Shown piece after piece: positions 1-7,673 of a stretch of DNA of 64,000 bases. The DNA is from an uncultured Bacteroidales bacterium (GTDB lineage: Bacteria > Bacteroidota > Bacteroidia > Bacteroidales > Bacteroidaceae): contig CADAGX010000012.1 of the NCBI GenBank assembly GCA_902787575.1, positions 1 through 64,000 of the forward strand, written 5' to 3'. How positions within the stretch are numbered: position 1 is the first letter of the stretch; every line of letters starts with the position of its first letter. The notes beneath the pieces were generated by a model. That model did no database searches. It was given only the letters and a program-made list of their open reading frames with translations, and had not been told where the DNA came from. The translations under genes and the position numbers were made by a program.

Positions 1-978
1 GACGGGTCGCGGCGGCAGCAGTCCGCCGTCGTACCACACTACCTTCACCTCGGGCATCTTCACCTTGCCCTTCTTGGGGCGTGCGGGGAAGGTGTAGGTG
101 ATCATCTCGGCATAGGGTGCCGAGTAGAGATTGCTCAGCGTGGAGCTGGCCTCCACCTCTGTGGGGAAGCCCAGGTCGAGTGCCCAGCAGATGGGGTCCA
201 TGATGTGGCAGGCCATGTCGCCCAGTGCACCGGTACCGAAGTCGTACCATCCGCGCCAGTTCCAGGGCAGATATACCGAGTGGTATGGGCGCTTCACGGC
301 CGGACCCAGCCAGAGATCCCAGTCCAGCGTGCCGGGCACAGGCATCTCGTCGGTGGGCAGGTTCAGGCCCTGCGGCCAGATGGGGCGGTCGGTCCAGCAG
401 TGTACCTCCCTTACCTCGCCGATCTCGCCAGCCCATATCCATTCTGCGATGCGGCGGCACCAGTCGAACGAGTTACCCTGGTTGCCCATCTGTGTGGCCA
501 CCTTATATTTCTTGGCCAGCCGGGCCAGCAGGCGTGCCTCATACACCGAGTGGGTCAGCGGCTTCTGGCAATAGACATGCTTGCCCAGCGTCATGGCATG
601 AGCTGTCACGCCGGCATGCGTATGGTCGGGGGTGGCCACCATGATGGCATCGATGCCCTTGCCCATCTCGTCGAACATCACGCGCCAGTCCTTGAACCGG
701 CGGGCGTTGGGATAGTCACGGAACGTCTTGTCGGCATATTTCCAGTCGACATCGCACAGGGCCACGATGTTCTCCGTAGCCATGTTCTTGAGGTTGCGGC
801 GTCCCACGCCGCCAATACCGATACCGGCGATGTTCAGTTTGTCACTCGGGGCCGTATGGCCGAAGCGGCGTCCCAGCACCGTGTTGGGCACAATCATCAT
901 GCCCAGCGTGGCTATCATGCCCAGCGTGGCTGCTCCGCTCCGCTTGATGAAGTCTCTTCTTGAAATGTTCTCGTTCAT
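1..978 (-). CDS. Gfo/Idh/MocA family oxidoreductase, Tat-exported (3' end cut by window edge)
   Basis: Partial gene read on the minus strand; 326 codons are visible and the C-terminus lies beyond base 1. The protein opens with a twin-arginine signal (SRRDFIKRSGAA at residues 6-17). A Rossmann segment GIGIGGVGRRNL follows near residue 50, then VALCDVD, ATPDHTHAG and YCQKPLTHSVYEARLLA, the family's EKP-like segment with Q in place of E. NAD(P)-dependent enzymes of this family oxidise or epimerise sugars; exported Bacteroidales members often use bound NAD in glycosidase-like chemistry. The substrate cannot be read here. The start is supported by a TACCTTTG box 33 bases upstream. The signal carries an in-frame 18-bp tandem duplication (ATLGMI/ATLGMM). 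Confidence 0.9.
   Translation of the reverse strand, partial: MNENISRRDFIKRSGAATLGMIATLGMMIVPNTVLGRRFGHTAPSDKLNIAGIGIGGVGRRNLKNMATENIVALCDVDWKYADKTFRDYPNARRFKDWRVMFDEMGKGIDAIMVATPDHTHAGVTAHAMTLGKHVYCQKPLTHSVYEARLLARLAKKYKVATQMGNQGNSFDWCRRIAEWIWAGEIGEVREVHCWTDRPIWPQGLNLPTDEMPVPGTLDWDLWLGPAVKRPYHSVYLPWNWRGWYDFGTGALGDMACHIMDPICWALDLGFPTEVEASSTLSNLYSAPYAEMITYTFPARPKKGKVKMPEVKVVWYDGGLLPPRPV
896..931. repeat. perfect 18-bp tandem duplication inside the Tat signal
   Basis: Two adjacent identical 18-bp units (896-913 and 914-931) duplicate six codons (ATLGMI, then ATLGMM in frame) in the hydrophobic stretch of the signal peptide of the Gfo/Idh/MocA protein. The reading frame is kept. Confidence 0.85.
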
Positions 979-1010
979 AGTGTGATTAGTTTTTAAATGC
1001 TTTTGCATGT

Positions 1011-1018
1011 CAAAGGTA
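1011..1018 (-). promoter_or_regulatory. TAnnTTTG promoter box of the Gfo/Idh/MocA gene
   Basis: TACCTTTG on the minus strand, 33 bases before the start codon, with a TTTG about 20 bases further upstream, matching the Bacteroidota -33/-7 arrangement. Confidence 0.7.
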
Positions 1019-1288
1019 CGTCTTTTCTGCAAAAGCCGCAAATTTTAAGGCGAAGAAATGTCTTTCCCATTACATAATTCTTAATTCATAATCGTCGCCC
1101 TCTCCTTACGGTACTGAGTTTCCTTTCCCCCCTCACTCGTCGGGTGTTCCTATCCTTTCCGTCGGGGCGTCCCTCGGCGAGTGATGGCACGCCACCCCAA
1201 AGACCGAGACACGCCACTCCCGGCGGAATGACACCGAACTGTAACGAAAACGTAACGTTATTTCCTTGGTCATCAGGCGCGAAGGTTC
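1019..1288. other. long divergent intergenic region with inverted repeats and an operator-like direct repeat
   Basis: The gene-free stretch between the two divergent genes spans 979-1362. The part from 1134 to 1198 can fold in two overlapping ways: CACTCGTCGGG (1134-1144) with CCCTCGGCGAGTG (1171-1183), or GGGGCGT (1164-1170) with the ACGCC at 1189. A GTAAC direct repeat lies at 1241-1257. I see no convincing reading frame on either strand; the open frames here lack a start signal and codon bias. Confidence 0.5.
1241..1257 (+). promoter_or_regulatory. direct-repeat operator, GTAAC-N6-GTAACG
   Basis: GTAAC (1241-1245) and GTAACG (1252-1257) repeat with an 11-base period, the geometry bound by OmpR/PhoB/CpxR-type response regulators. 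The first half-site begins 48 bases before the TACCTTTG box at 1289. The same element with the same 48-base spacing occurs at 1849-1865 before the small-RNA promoter. The identity of the regulator is inference. Confidence 0.55.
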
Positions 1289-1296
1289 TACCTTTG
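1266..1296 (+). promoter_or_regulatory. promoter of the PepSY-like gene
   Basis: TTGG at 1266-1269, 19 bases, then TACCTTTG at 1289-1296. Predicted transcription start is near 1301, leaving a leader of about 60 bases. Confidence 0.7.
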
Positions 1297-1362
1297 CCCC
1301 TGCAATGATGCATTGCATGCGTGAAACACAACGAAGTCTTACCCCTTAAAGAGAGAGAAAAG

Positions 1363-1809
1363 ATGAAAAAGAGAATCAAGACACCCTTCCTGGCAGCCAT
1401 GTTGGTGCTGTCCGTGATGCCTGCCTGTGCGGGCAACGACCGTGTGATTGATGTCGCTCAGCTGCCCACCCCGGCCCAGCAGTTGCTGTCGAGTGAGTTT
1501 GCCGGCAAGCAGGTATCCTTCGTGAAGGCCGATCGTGACCTGCTCACGCTGGACTATGACGTAGTATTCAGCGACGGCTCGGCCATTGAGTTTGACAGCA
1601 GGGGCCAGTGGGAAGAGATCAATTGTCGGCAGGGCGATGTGCCCGAGAGCTTGGTGCCCGAGGCTATCCGCCAGCATGTAAAGGCTCACTACGCCTCGGA
1701 GCGCATTCGCCAGATAGAGCGTCAGCGCCGTGGCTATGAGGTGAAGCTCACCAACGGGCTGGAACTGAAATTTAACAAGCAGCTGCAGTTCTGCGGCATC
1801 GACGACTGA
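1363..1809 (+). CDS. PepSY-like (DUF2874) periplasmic protein
   Basis: A 148-residue exported protein. It starts with a signal peptide (MKKRIKTPFLAAMLVLSVMP, then ACAG), followed by two related beta-rich repeats typical of the PepSY-like DUF2874 family, visible in FVKADRDLLTLDYDVVFSDG and GYEVKLTNGLELKFN. The function of the family is not established; members are small secreted proteins, often under two-component control. I chose the ATG at 1363 over an in-frame GTG at 1321 because GAGAGAGAAAAG lies just upstream and the signal peptide then begins at residue 1. The promoter at 1289 carries the GTAAC direct repeat shared with the downstream small RNA, so both are probably in one regulon. Confidence 0.8.
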   Translation: MKKRIKTPFLAAMLVLSVMPACAGNDRVIDVAQLPTPAQQLLSSEFAGKQVSFVKADRDLLTLDYDVVFSDGSAIEFDSRGQWEEINCRQGDVPESLVPEAIRQHVKAHYASERIRQIERQRRGYEVKLTNGLELKFNKQLQFCGIDD

Positions 1810-1848
1810 AAGTGGCGACGCCTGAAAAATCAGTACAGACGAGCAAAT

Positions 1849-1865
1849 GTAACATATTTGTAACG
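1849..1865 (+). promoter_or_regulatory. second direct-repeat operator, GTAAC-N6-GTAACG
   Basis: GTAAC (1849-1853) and GTAACG (1860-1865), the same half-sites and period as at 1241-1257, and again exactly 48 bases before a -7 box (1897). The -33 position of this promoter is poor, as expected for an activator-dependent promoter. Confidence 0.55.
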
Positions 1866-1896
1866 CATTTTTCTTCTGTACGACAGGCTATTATTC

Positions 1897-1904
1897 TACT
1901 TTTG
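1897..1904 (+). promoter_or_regulatory. TAnnTTTG promoter box of the candidate small RNA
   Basis: TACTTTTG at 1897-1904 with no good TTG at the -33 position. The predicted transcription start is about 1909-1911. No open frame begins near it. Confidence 0.6.
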
Positions 1905-1908
1905 CAGT

Positions 1909-2057
1909 GCAAACAGGCAGATGTGAGACGCAGTTTCGTCTCTGACGCCTAAAAGCAATGTTAGTATCTTAGGTGGGGCGTCGGCTCTCCTGCACGTTTT
2001 TCACGACGGCTCACCGTTTTCGGGCAATGGTTTTCCTGCATTGCCCGATTTTTATTG
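1909..2057 (+). ncRNA. candidate envelope-regulon small RNA, about 146 nt
   Basis: A transcription unit with its own promoter (1897) and its own Rho-independent terminator (2021-2057) but no plausible coding frame. The RNA can fold into a closing helix GTGAG (1923-1927) with CTCAC (2010-2014), and an inner hairpin GACGCCTAA paired across to TTAGG and GGCGTC. The GT2 gene downstream has a separate promoter at 2130, so this is not simply its leader. I do not recognise it as SRP RNA, tmRNA or RNase P RNA. It could be a 6S-like RNA, but the operator upstream suggests a regulated sRNA. Transcription is inferred, not shown. Confidence 0.5.
2021..2057 (+). terminator. Rho-independent terminator of the candidate small RNA
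   Basis: A perfect 9-bp stem CGGGCAATG/CATTGCCCG with a nine-base loop, followed by ATTTTTATTG. Confidence 0.75.
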
Positions 2058-2129
2058 TCGCAGACGGCCTGTCGGCCGTGGAAAGTCAGAAATCTGCGCG
2101 ACGAATGCTGATTTGTGGATTAAAAAACG

Positions 2130-2137
2130 TAACTTTG
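2130..2137 (+). promoter_or_regulatory. TAnnTTTG box almost touching the GT2 start codon
   Basis: TAACTTTG ends four bases before the ATG at 2142. Bacteroidota transcripts start about 4-6 bases after this box, so the mRNA would begin at or next to the start codon. Confidence 0.55.
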
Positions 2138-2141
2138 CAGC

Positions 2142-3020
2142 ATGAAACTCTCCGTGCTGATACCCACATACCGCTACGACCCGCGGCCGCTGGTGAAATC
2201 GCTGCAGGCCATTCTGCCCGCAGAGGCTGAGATACTGGTGGGCGACGACTGCTCGCCCGAAGACGACACGTGTACCAGCGACTGGCTCGACGCGTTGTCT
2301 CACACCGCCGGCGTGCGGTTGGTGCGACATTCGCAGAATCGCGGCGCGGCTGCCATGCGCAATACCTTGGCATGCGAGGCGTCGGGCGATTATCTGCTAT
2401 ACCTCGATAGCGACGGGTTGCCACTTCGCAGCTCGTTTATCGACACGTACCTTCGCCTGCTGCCGACCGACGCAATTCTGTGCGGAAGCATCTGCCAGTC
2501 GCCGGCACAGCTGACACCCGACGTGAGCCTGCGTTACAAATACGAAACTGCCGCTGAGCGGCGTTTTACGGCCCAGCGGCGCAACAAAAATCCCTACCAG
2601 CATTTCCGTACCTTCAACTTCGTAATTCCGCGCCGACTGGCGCTGCAGTTCCCGTTCGACGAGACAGTGCGCCTCTCGGGCTACGAAGATACACTGGCGG
2701 GCCGTCGTTTCGAGGAAGCCGGCGTACGCATCCTGCATATCGAGAATCCTTTCCTGAACATCGGGCTGGAGAAAAATGACGTCTTCCTGCAGAAAACCGA
2801 GCGCCAACTGCGCACATTGCACGAAAAGGCACGCGAACTGCAGGGCTACTCCTCGCTGCTCTCGGCCTACGGCGTGCTCCGACGACTGCATCTGGCTGGT
2901 GCCATGAAAGCCCTTCACACGTGGCTTCAGAAATTCGAACGGCGCAACCTGCTCTCGCCGCAGCCCAGCATCTGGGTCTTCCAGCTTTACAAGCTAGGCT
3001 ACTACGCTTCGATACAATGA
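2142..3020 (+). CDS. family 2 glycosyltransferase
   Basis: A 292-residue GT-A fold enzyme that would transfer a sugar from a nucleotide-sugar donor. It begins directly with the GT2 nucleotide-binding strand KLSVLIPTY. VGDDCSPED follows near residue 33, then SQNRGAAAMRNTLACEASG near residue 64, and the metal-binding DXD as LYLDSDGLP (D89-D91). No transmembrane segment is evident, so it is probably cytoplasmic or peripheral. The acceptor and donor cannot be deduced. Because the domain starts at residue 2, the ATG at 2142 must be right, and that makes the transcript from the 2130 box nearly leaderless. A hairpin at 3023-3054 separates it from glnS. Confidence 0.88.
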   Translation: MKLSVLIPTYRYDPRPLVKSLQAILPAEAEILVGDDCSPEDDTCTSDWLDALSHTAGVRLVRHSQNRGAAAMRNTLACEASGDYLLYLDSDGLPLRSSFIDTYLRLLPTDAILCGSICQSPAQLTPDVSLRYKYETAAERRFTAQRRNKNPYQHFRTFNFVIPRRLALQFPFDETVRLSGYEDTLAGRRFEEAGVRILHIENPFLNIGLEKNDVFLQKTERQLRTLHEKARELQGYSSLLSAYGVLRRLHLAGAMKALHTWLQKFERRNLLSPQPSIWVFQLYKLGYYASIQ

Positions 3021-3022
3021 TG

Positions 3023-3054
3023 CGACGGGGCGAAAACAAAATTTTTGCCCGTCG
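3023..3054 (+). terminator. hairpin between the GT2 gene and glnS
   Basis: CGACGGG pairs with CCCGTCG, extended by AAAA/TTTT across a short loop. It sits three bases after the GT2 stop. There is no long T-tract after the stem, so terminator activity is uncertain. Confidence 0.5.
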
Positions 3055-3080
3055 ATACCTTATTTATAAATAAAAGAACG

Positions 3081-3088
3081 TAACTTTG
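3081..3088 (+). promoter_or_regulatory. promoter box of glnS
   Basis: TAACTTTG, 52 bases before the glnS start codon. The leader contains a small CCCTG/CGGGG hairpin. Confidence 0.7.
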
Positions 3089-3140
3089 CACCCTGAAATT
3101 CGGGGAATACGACAGATAATAATTTCAAATACAAGACGCA

Positions 3141-4880
3141 ATGAACTTCATAGAACAGAAGGTTGAGAAAGATTTGGCAGAAGGTAAGAACCAAGGACGC
3201 GTGCAGACTCGTTTCCCGCCCGAGCCGAACGGATACCTGCATATAGGTCACGCCAAGGCCATCGCACTCGATTTTGGAATTGCGAAGCAATACGGCGGAA
3301 AATGCAACCTGCGTTTCGACGATACCAACCCGACGAAAGAGGAGACAGAATACATCGAAAGCATAGAACAGGACATCAAATGGCTCGGTTACGAGTGGGA
3401 CAACGTTTACTATGCCAGCGACTATTTCGAGAAACTGTGGGAGTTTGCTGTCTGGTTGATACGTCAGGGCCGCGCTTACGTGGATGAGCAATCGGCCGAG
3501 ACGATAGCGCAGCAAAAAGGTACCACGACGTCGCCAGGAACCAACAGCCCGTATCGCGACCGTCCCGTGGAGGAAAACCTGCGCCTCTTTGAGTTTATGA
3601 ATAGCGGCGAGGCAACGCCCGGCTCCATGGTGTTGCGTGCAAAAATCGACATGTCGCACCCGAACATGTTGTTCCGCGATCCGCTGCTGTATCGTGTGAT
3701 GAACATTCCTCACATACGTACCGGGCGGAGATGGAACGCTTATCCGATGTACGACTTCACGCACGGGCAGTCAGACTACCTGGAGGGCGTGACGCACTCG
3801 CTGTGCACGCTCGAATTTGTCGAGCACCGACCCTTGTACGACCTGTTCGTTGACTGGATTAAAGAGTTCCGCGGCGAAGGCGTCGAGGACGATAATCGCC
3901 CGCGACAGACAGAATTCAACAAACTGAACCTCTCATACACGCTGATGAGCAAGAGAAATTTGTTGGCGCTGGTGAAGGAAGGACTTGTCTCAGGTTGGGA
4001 CGATCCGCGCATGCCCACTATCTGTGGTTTCCGCCGTCGCGGTTACTCGCCCGAAAGCCTAAAACTTTTTATCGACAAGATAGGTTATACCACGTATGAC
4101 GCGCTAAACGAAATGTCGTTGCTCGAAAGCGCCGTGCGTGAGGACCTGAATCTGCGTGCCACACGTGTCAGCGCCGTGCTGAACCCCGTGAAGGTAATTA
4201 TCACGAATTATCCCGAGGGAAAGGAGGAAACACTTACGGCAATCAACAACCCGGAAATTCGAGACGAAGAGGGAAATACCATCATGCAGGGCAACACACA
4301 CAGCGTTACCTTTGGTCGCGAATTGTGGATTGAGCGTGAGGACTTCCAGGAGGAAGCGGAAAAGAAATTTATGCGCATGGCGCCCGGCAAGGAAGTGCGC
4401 TTGAAAAATGCATACATCGTGCTTTGCACCGGTTGCAAGAAAGGCAGTAACGGAGAAATCGAAGAGATATACTGCACCTACGACCCCGAGAGCCGCAGCG
4501 GAATGCCTGGTGCCGACCGCAAAATCAAAGGCAAGACACTGCATTGGGTGAGCTGTTCCCACGCGCTGACGGCCGAGGTAAGACTCTACGACCGCATGTG
4601 GATGGCCGAGAACCCGCGAGACGAACTGGCCCGGCTGCGCGACGAGCAGAACTGCGACGCCATCACGGCCATGCGACAGATGATAAATCCTGATAGCTTG
4701 CGTGTGCTGAAGAACTGTTACGTGGAGGAATTCCTGCAGACACAGCCCGCGCTGGCATATTTGCAGTTCCAGCGCATCGGTTACTTCAACGTAGATCCAG
4801 AAAGCACGCCGCAGCATTTAATTTTTAACAAGACGGTTGGACTGAAGGACACGTGGACAAAAAATAATTCCGCAAGGTAA
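3141..4880 (+). CDS. glnS: glutaminyl-tRNA synthetase
   Basis: A 579-residue class I synthetase that charges tRNA-Gln with glutamine. It shows the HIGH signature in PPEPNGYLHIGHAKA (residues 27-41) and the KMSKR equivalent as LMSKRN (268-273). The GlnRS/GluRS-type motif RFDDTNP is near residue 55. An intact C-terminal anticodon-binding beta-barrel ends in YFNVDPESTPQHLIFNKTVGLKDTW-type sequence, usual for GlnRS. PEPNGYLHIGH together with the C-terminal half marks it as GlnRS rather than GluRS. It has its own promoter at 3081. The TPR gene follows after 65 bases and may be co-transcribed. Confidence 0.97.
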   Translation: MNFIEQKVEKDLAEGKNQGRVQTRFPPEPNGYLHIGHAKAIALDFGIAKQYGGKCNLRFDDTNPTKEETEYIESIEQDIKWLGYEWDNVYYASDYFEKLWEFAVWLIRQGRAYVDEQSAETIAQQKGTTTSPGTNSPYRDRPVEENLRLFEFMNSGEATPGSMVLRAKIDMSHPNMLFRDPLLYRVMNIPHIRTGRRWNAYPMYDFTHGQSDYLEGVTHSLCTLEFVEHRPLYDLFVDWIKEFRGEGVEDDNRPRQTEFNKLNLSYTLMSKRNLLALVKEGLVSGWDDPRMPTICGFRRRGYSPESLKLFIDKIGYTTYDALNEMSLLESAVREDLNLRATRVSAVLNPVKVIITNYPEGKEETLTAINNPEIRDEEGNTIMQGNTHSVTFGRELWIEREDFQEEAEKKFMRMAPGKEVRLKNAYIVLCTGCKKGSNGEIEEIYCTYDPESRSGMPGADRKIKGKTLHWVSCSHALTAEVRLYDRMWMAENPRDELARLRDEQNCDAITAMRQMINPDSLRVLKNCYVEEFLQTQPALAYLQFQRIGYFNVDPESTPQHLIFNKTVGLKDTWTKNNSAR

Positions 4881-4945
4881 GAATTTTGAAACTGCACGCG
4901 AGAAAAATTTTTCTTGCTGGTGCCAATTTCAATACTTAGTTCAGT

Positions 4946-6397
4946 ATGCAGGACGACGATTGGAGATATTTCCAGAGCCGGGAGTTCAGGCAGCTCCTGC
5001 AGAGGTACGAATCCGCCCAAAAGGCGGGCGTGCCGCTGTATATGGACGCAGACGAACTGACTGACGTCGCGGAATATTACATGTCGCAGCAGCGCGAAAA
5101 GGAGGCCACGGCTGCCATCGCGCTGGCCGTGGACCTTCATCCCGACAGTATTGACCCACAGATTTTCTTGGCGCGACAGCAGATGTTTCACGGTAATCTG
5201 GCCGAGGCCAACCATATCTGCGATGAGATTTCCGACCAGAGCGACCGGGAAGTCTATTTCCTGCGTGCCGAACTGCTGATTCGCGCCCAGAAAACCGACG
5301 AAGCCGACCGCCTGTTGGATGAGGCACTGCAGTCGATGACCGACGAACCCGAACTCTTCATCTATGACAGCGCAGGCGTCTTCATGGACTACGCGCTGTG
5401 GCCGCAAGCGCGCAAGTGGGTGGAAAAACTGAAACAACGTTTCCCTGATTATCCCGACGCCCGCTTTCTGGAAGCAGACTTGCTCGTTTCGACGGGCGAC
5501 AACGAGCAGGCGGAACCGATTCTGAACGCCATTTTGGACGCCGACCCTTATGATACGCGAGCCTGGAACTTGCTGGCAGATGCGCAGAGCGCGCTGGAGA
5601 AATATCAGGAGGCGGTGGACAGTGCGGAATACGTGCTGGCCATCGAGGAGAACGACAGACATGCGCTGCTGACGAAGGCGAACGCTTTCTTCCACCTCAA
5701 TCGTCTGGAGGAAGCACATGATATCTACGCTGCCGTGCTTGAGACCGACAAGTCTGACGAGACAATCTACTACATGGATGCTGTCTGTCTGACGAATATG
5801 GAGCGCTTCGAGGAAGCCGCCGAACTGCTGCGCCGTGCAAACAAGGTGGGCGACGGTTATTCTCCCGAGCAAGTTCATATTTATCTGCAGCAGGCGTATG
5901 TAGAGAGCAAGCTCCACCACATGCGCGACGCGATAGCAGCTCTGGATGCCGCCAAGGATTTGGCCAGCGACGAGGTGAATTTCGAATACGAACTGCTGCT
6001 CGGACAGATTTACCTCGAGAACGGCTTTTATGCCGAGGCAGAAGAATACTTCAAGCAGGCCATAGACGTGAGCCCCGACAAGAAAAATACGCTGGTGCTC
6101 ATCGGAATCTCGTTTGGCGAGTGTTTATATTATAAGGAGAGCGCTGAAATTCTGGAAGCGACGGCCAGTATCTTTGGCGAGGAAGCGCAGAAAGCCGCCC
6201 TGCCATACCTCGCACTCTGCTATTACAACCTCCACAACGACAAAAACTACCTGAAGTACCTGAAGAAAGCGGCCGAGGTGAACCGCGAAACCACAGAATA
6301 TCTTTTTGGCAGCTACTTCCCTGGCGTGCGCCCCGAAGAGTATTATACTTACGCCTTCAAGGCAATTCACGGCCACTTCCCGAAGCAAAAAGGCTGA
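4946..6397 (+). CDS. tetratricopeptide-repeat protein
   Basis: A 483-residue soluble protein built from about ten TPR helix pairs; clear repeats include AWNLLADAQSALEKYQEAVD, HALLTKANAFFHLNRLEEAH and YELLLGQIYLENGFYAEAEE. No signal peptide or membrane segment is visible, so it is probably a cytoplasmic scaffold. TPR arrays bind partner proteins, but nothing here names the partner. It follows glnS on the same strand by 65 bases and ends at a strong terminator. Confidence 0.85.
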   Translation: MQDDDWRYFQSREFRQLLQRYESAQKAGVPLYMDADELTDVAEYYMSQQREKEATAAIALAVDLHPDSIDPQIFLARQQMFHGNLAEANHICDEISDQSDREVYFLRAELLIRAQKTDEADRLLDEALQSMTDEPELFIYDSAGVFMDYALWPQARKWVEKLKQRFPDYPDARFLEADLLVSTGDNEQAEPILNAILDADPYDTRAWNLLADAQSALEKYQEAVDSAEYVLAIEENDRHALLTKANAFFHLNRLEEAHDIYAAVLETDKSDETIYYMDAVCLTNMERFEEAAELLRRANKVGDGYSPEQVHIYLQQAYVESKLHHMRDAIAALDAAKDLASDEVNFEYELLLGQIYLENGFYAEAEEYFKQAIDVSPDKKNTLVLIGISFGECLYYKESAEILEATASIFGEEAQKAALPYLALCYYNLHNDKNYLKYLKKAAEVNRETTEYLFGSYFPGVRPEEYYTYAFKAIHGHFPKQKG

Positions 6398-6441
6398 CGG
6401 ACGTGGCGCTGTGAAAACTGCGTGTGGCAGGAGAAAAACAG

Positions 6442-6478
6442 CAGGCGGCAAGAAAATTGCCGCCTGTCGTTTTTTATT
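6442..6478 (+). terminator. Rho-independent terminator, probably bidirectional
   Basis: A perfect 10-bp stem CAGGCGGCAA/TTGCCGCCTG (6442-6466) followed by CGTTTTTTATTTA. It lies between the convergent TPR and manC genes and ends at the manC stop codon. On the minus strand it is not followed by a T-tract as good as the one on the plus strand. Confidence 0.85.
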
Positions 6479-7536
6479 TACTCGCTGAGCTGCCGGATGC
6501 GTTGCTCTTCGGAAAGTTTGCAGATAAGCAGGTCGCCGTCTTTCTCGGCCACGACGTAGCCATCAAGTCCCTGCACCACCACTTTTCTAGCCTGTGTGGT
6601 GTGGATTATGCAGTTTGTCGTCTCGGCCACCACGACGTTCTGGCCCAGACACGCGTTGCCGTGTGCGTCGCGCGGCGAGTTGAGCAGCAGGGAATTCCAC
6701 GTGCCAAGATCGCTCCAACCGAAATCCGCCGGAAAAACGAAGATTTCTTCTGCTTTTTCCAGAATGGCATAATCGACGGAAATATTCTCGCAAGTGGGGA
6801 AACGGCGGTCTATTTCTTCCTGTTCGGCAGGCGTCCCGAAGGTGGCGGCCATGCTCTCGAAGATTTCCGACATGTCGGGCTGATAGATGCGGAAGGCATT
6901 GACTATCGTATTGATGTTCCACAGGAAGATTCCGGCGTTCCAGAAGTAGTAATTACGCGCGATATATTTTTCCGCTGTCTCGGCATTTGGCTTCTCGTGA
7001 AAGGCATCGACGCGGAAAATCTCCTTGTTGCGGGCCGTAGAACACGAGAGGTCGGCCTGGATGTAACCGTATCCCGTCTCGGGTCTCGAAGGTCGCATTC
7101 CGAGTGTCACAATGGCGTCTGTCTCCTCCACAAACTTCAAACCGGAGGAAATGACACGTTGAAATTCTGCTACGTCGAGCACAATGTGGTCGCTCGGCGA
7201 TACCACAACGTTGGCTTTCGGGTCGAGCATTTTTATGCGCCAGCTGGCGTAGGCGATGCAAGGTGCTGTATTGCGGCGGCATGGCTCCTGCAGAATGTGC
7301 GAAGAGGGCATGTCGGGGAGTTGTTCGCGCACGAGATCTACGTACCTGCCACTCGTCACCACCCACACATTCTCGCTTGGCACTACGCCGGCGAAGCGTG
7401 CATATGTGAGCTGCAACAGCGACTTTCCGCAGCCCAGCACGTCGCAAAATTGTTTTGGTCTCTCGGGCGTACTCATCGGCCAGAAGCGGCTGCCGATGCC
7501 ACCGGCCATGATAACTAAATGATTGTTTGCTTGCAT
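6478..7536 (-). CDS. manC: mannose-1-phosphate guanylyltransferase
   Basis: A 352-residue cytoplasmic enzyme that makes GDP-mannose from GTP and mannose-1-phosphate. It has the nucleotidyltransferase signature MAGGIGSRFWPMSTPERPKQF (read in two parts, residues 10-20 and 21-30), VVSPSDHIV, ETGYGYIQ, FHEKPNAETAEKY, WNAGIFLW and FGWSDLGTW. It lacks the C-terminal isomerase domain of bifunctional ManC/AlgA enzymes. I chose the ATG at 7536, not one at 7566, because the promoter box TAATTTTG lies at 7564-7571 and a GAGGAG ribosome site sits nine bases before 7536. It follows the UXS gene, so both feed nucleotide sugars to glycan assembly. Confidence 0.93.
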   Translation of the reverse strand: MQANNHLVIMAGGIGSRFWPMSTPERPKQFCDVLGCGKSLLQLTYARFAGVVPSENVWVVTSGRYVDLVREQLPDMPSSHILQEPCRRNTAPCIAYASWRIKMLDPKANVVVSPSDHIVLDVAEFQRVISSGLKFVEETDAIVTLGMRPSRPETGYGYIQADLSCSTARNKEIFRVDAFHEKPNAETAEKYIARNYYFWNAGIFLWNINTIVNAFRIYQPDMSEIFESMAATFGTPAEQEEIDRRFPTCENISVDYAILEKAEEIFVFPADFGWSDLGTWNSLLLNSPRDAHGNACLGQNVVVAETTNCIIHTTQARKVVVQGLDGYVVAEKDGDLLICKLSEEQRIRQLSE

Positions 7537-7563
7537 CTTGTCTGTCTCCTCTCGGATTTTCTG

Positions 7564-7571
7564 CAAAATTA
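7564..7571 (-). promoter_or_regulatory. promoter box of manC
   Basis: TAATTTTG on the minus strand, 27 bases before the chosen start. It shows manC can be transcribed separately from the genes upstream. Confidence 0.65.
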
Positions 7572-7673
7572 GTTAATTTTTTTAAAACGCAGCGCGTTGT
7601 CGCTCCGTTTTTTGTGTTGCAGCGAAAATGCCACCTGTCGCATCATCGGAAACTTGCTGTCGGAAAAATTTTT

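Noticed and set aside
1086..1436. 116-codon minus-strand frame in the divergent spacer
   Set aside because: It overlaps the PepSY-like start region and its promoter, has no export signal or domain, and its codon use is unlike the genes.
1973..2230. 85-codon frame with a GTG start crossing the small RNA
   Set aside because: It runs through the terminator at 2021-2057 and into the GT2 gene in another frame; no start signal supports it.
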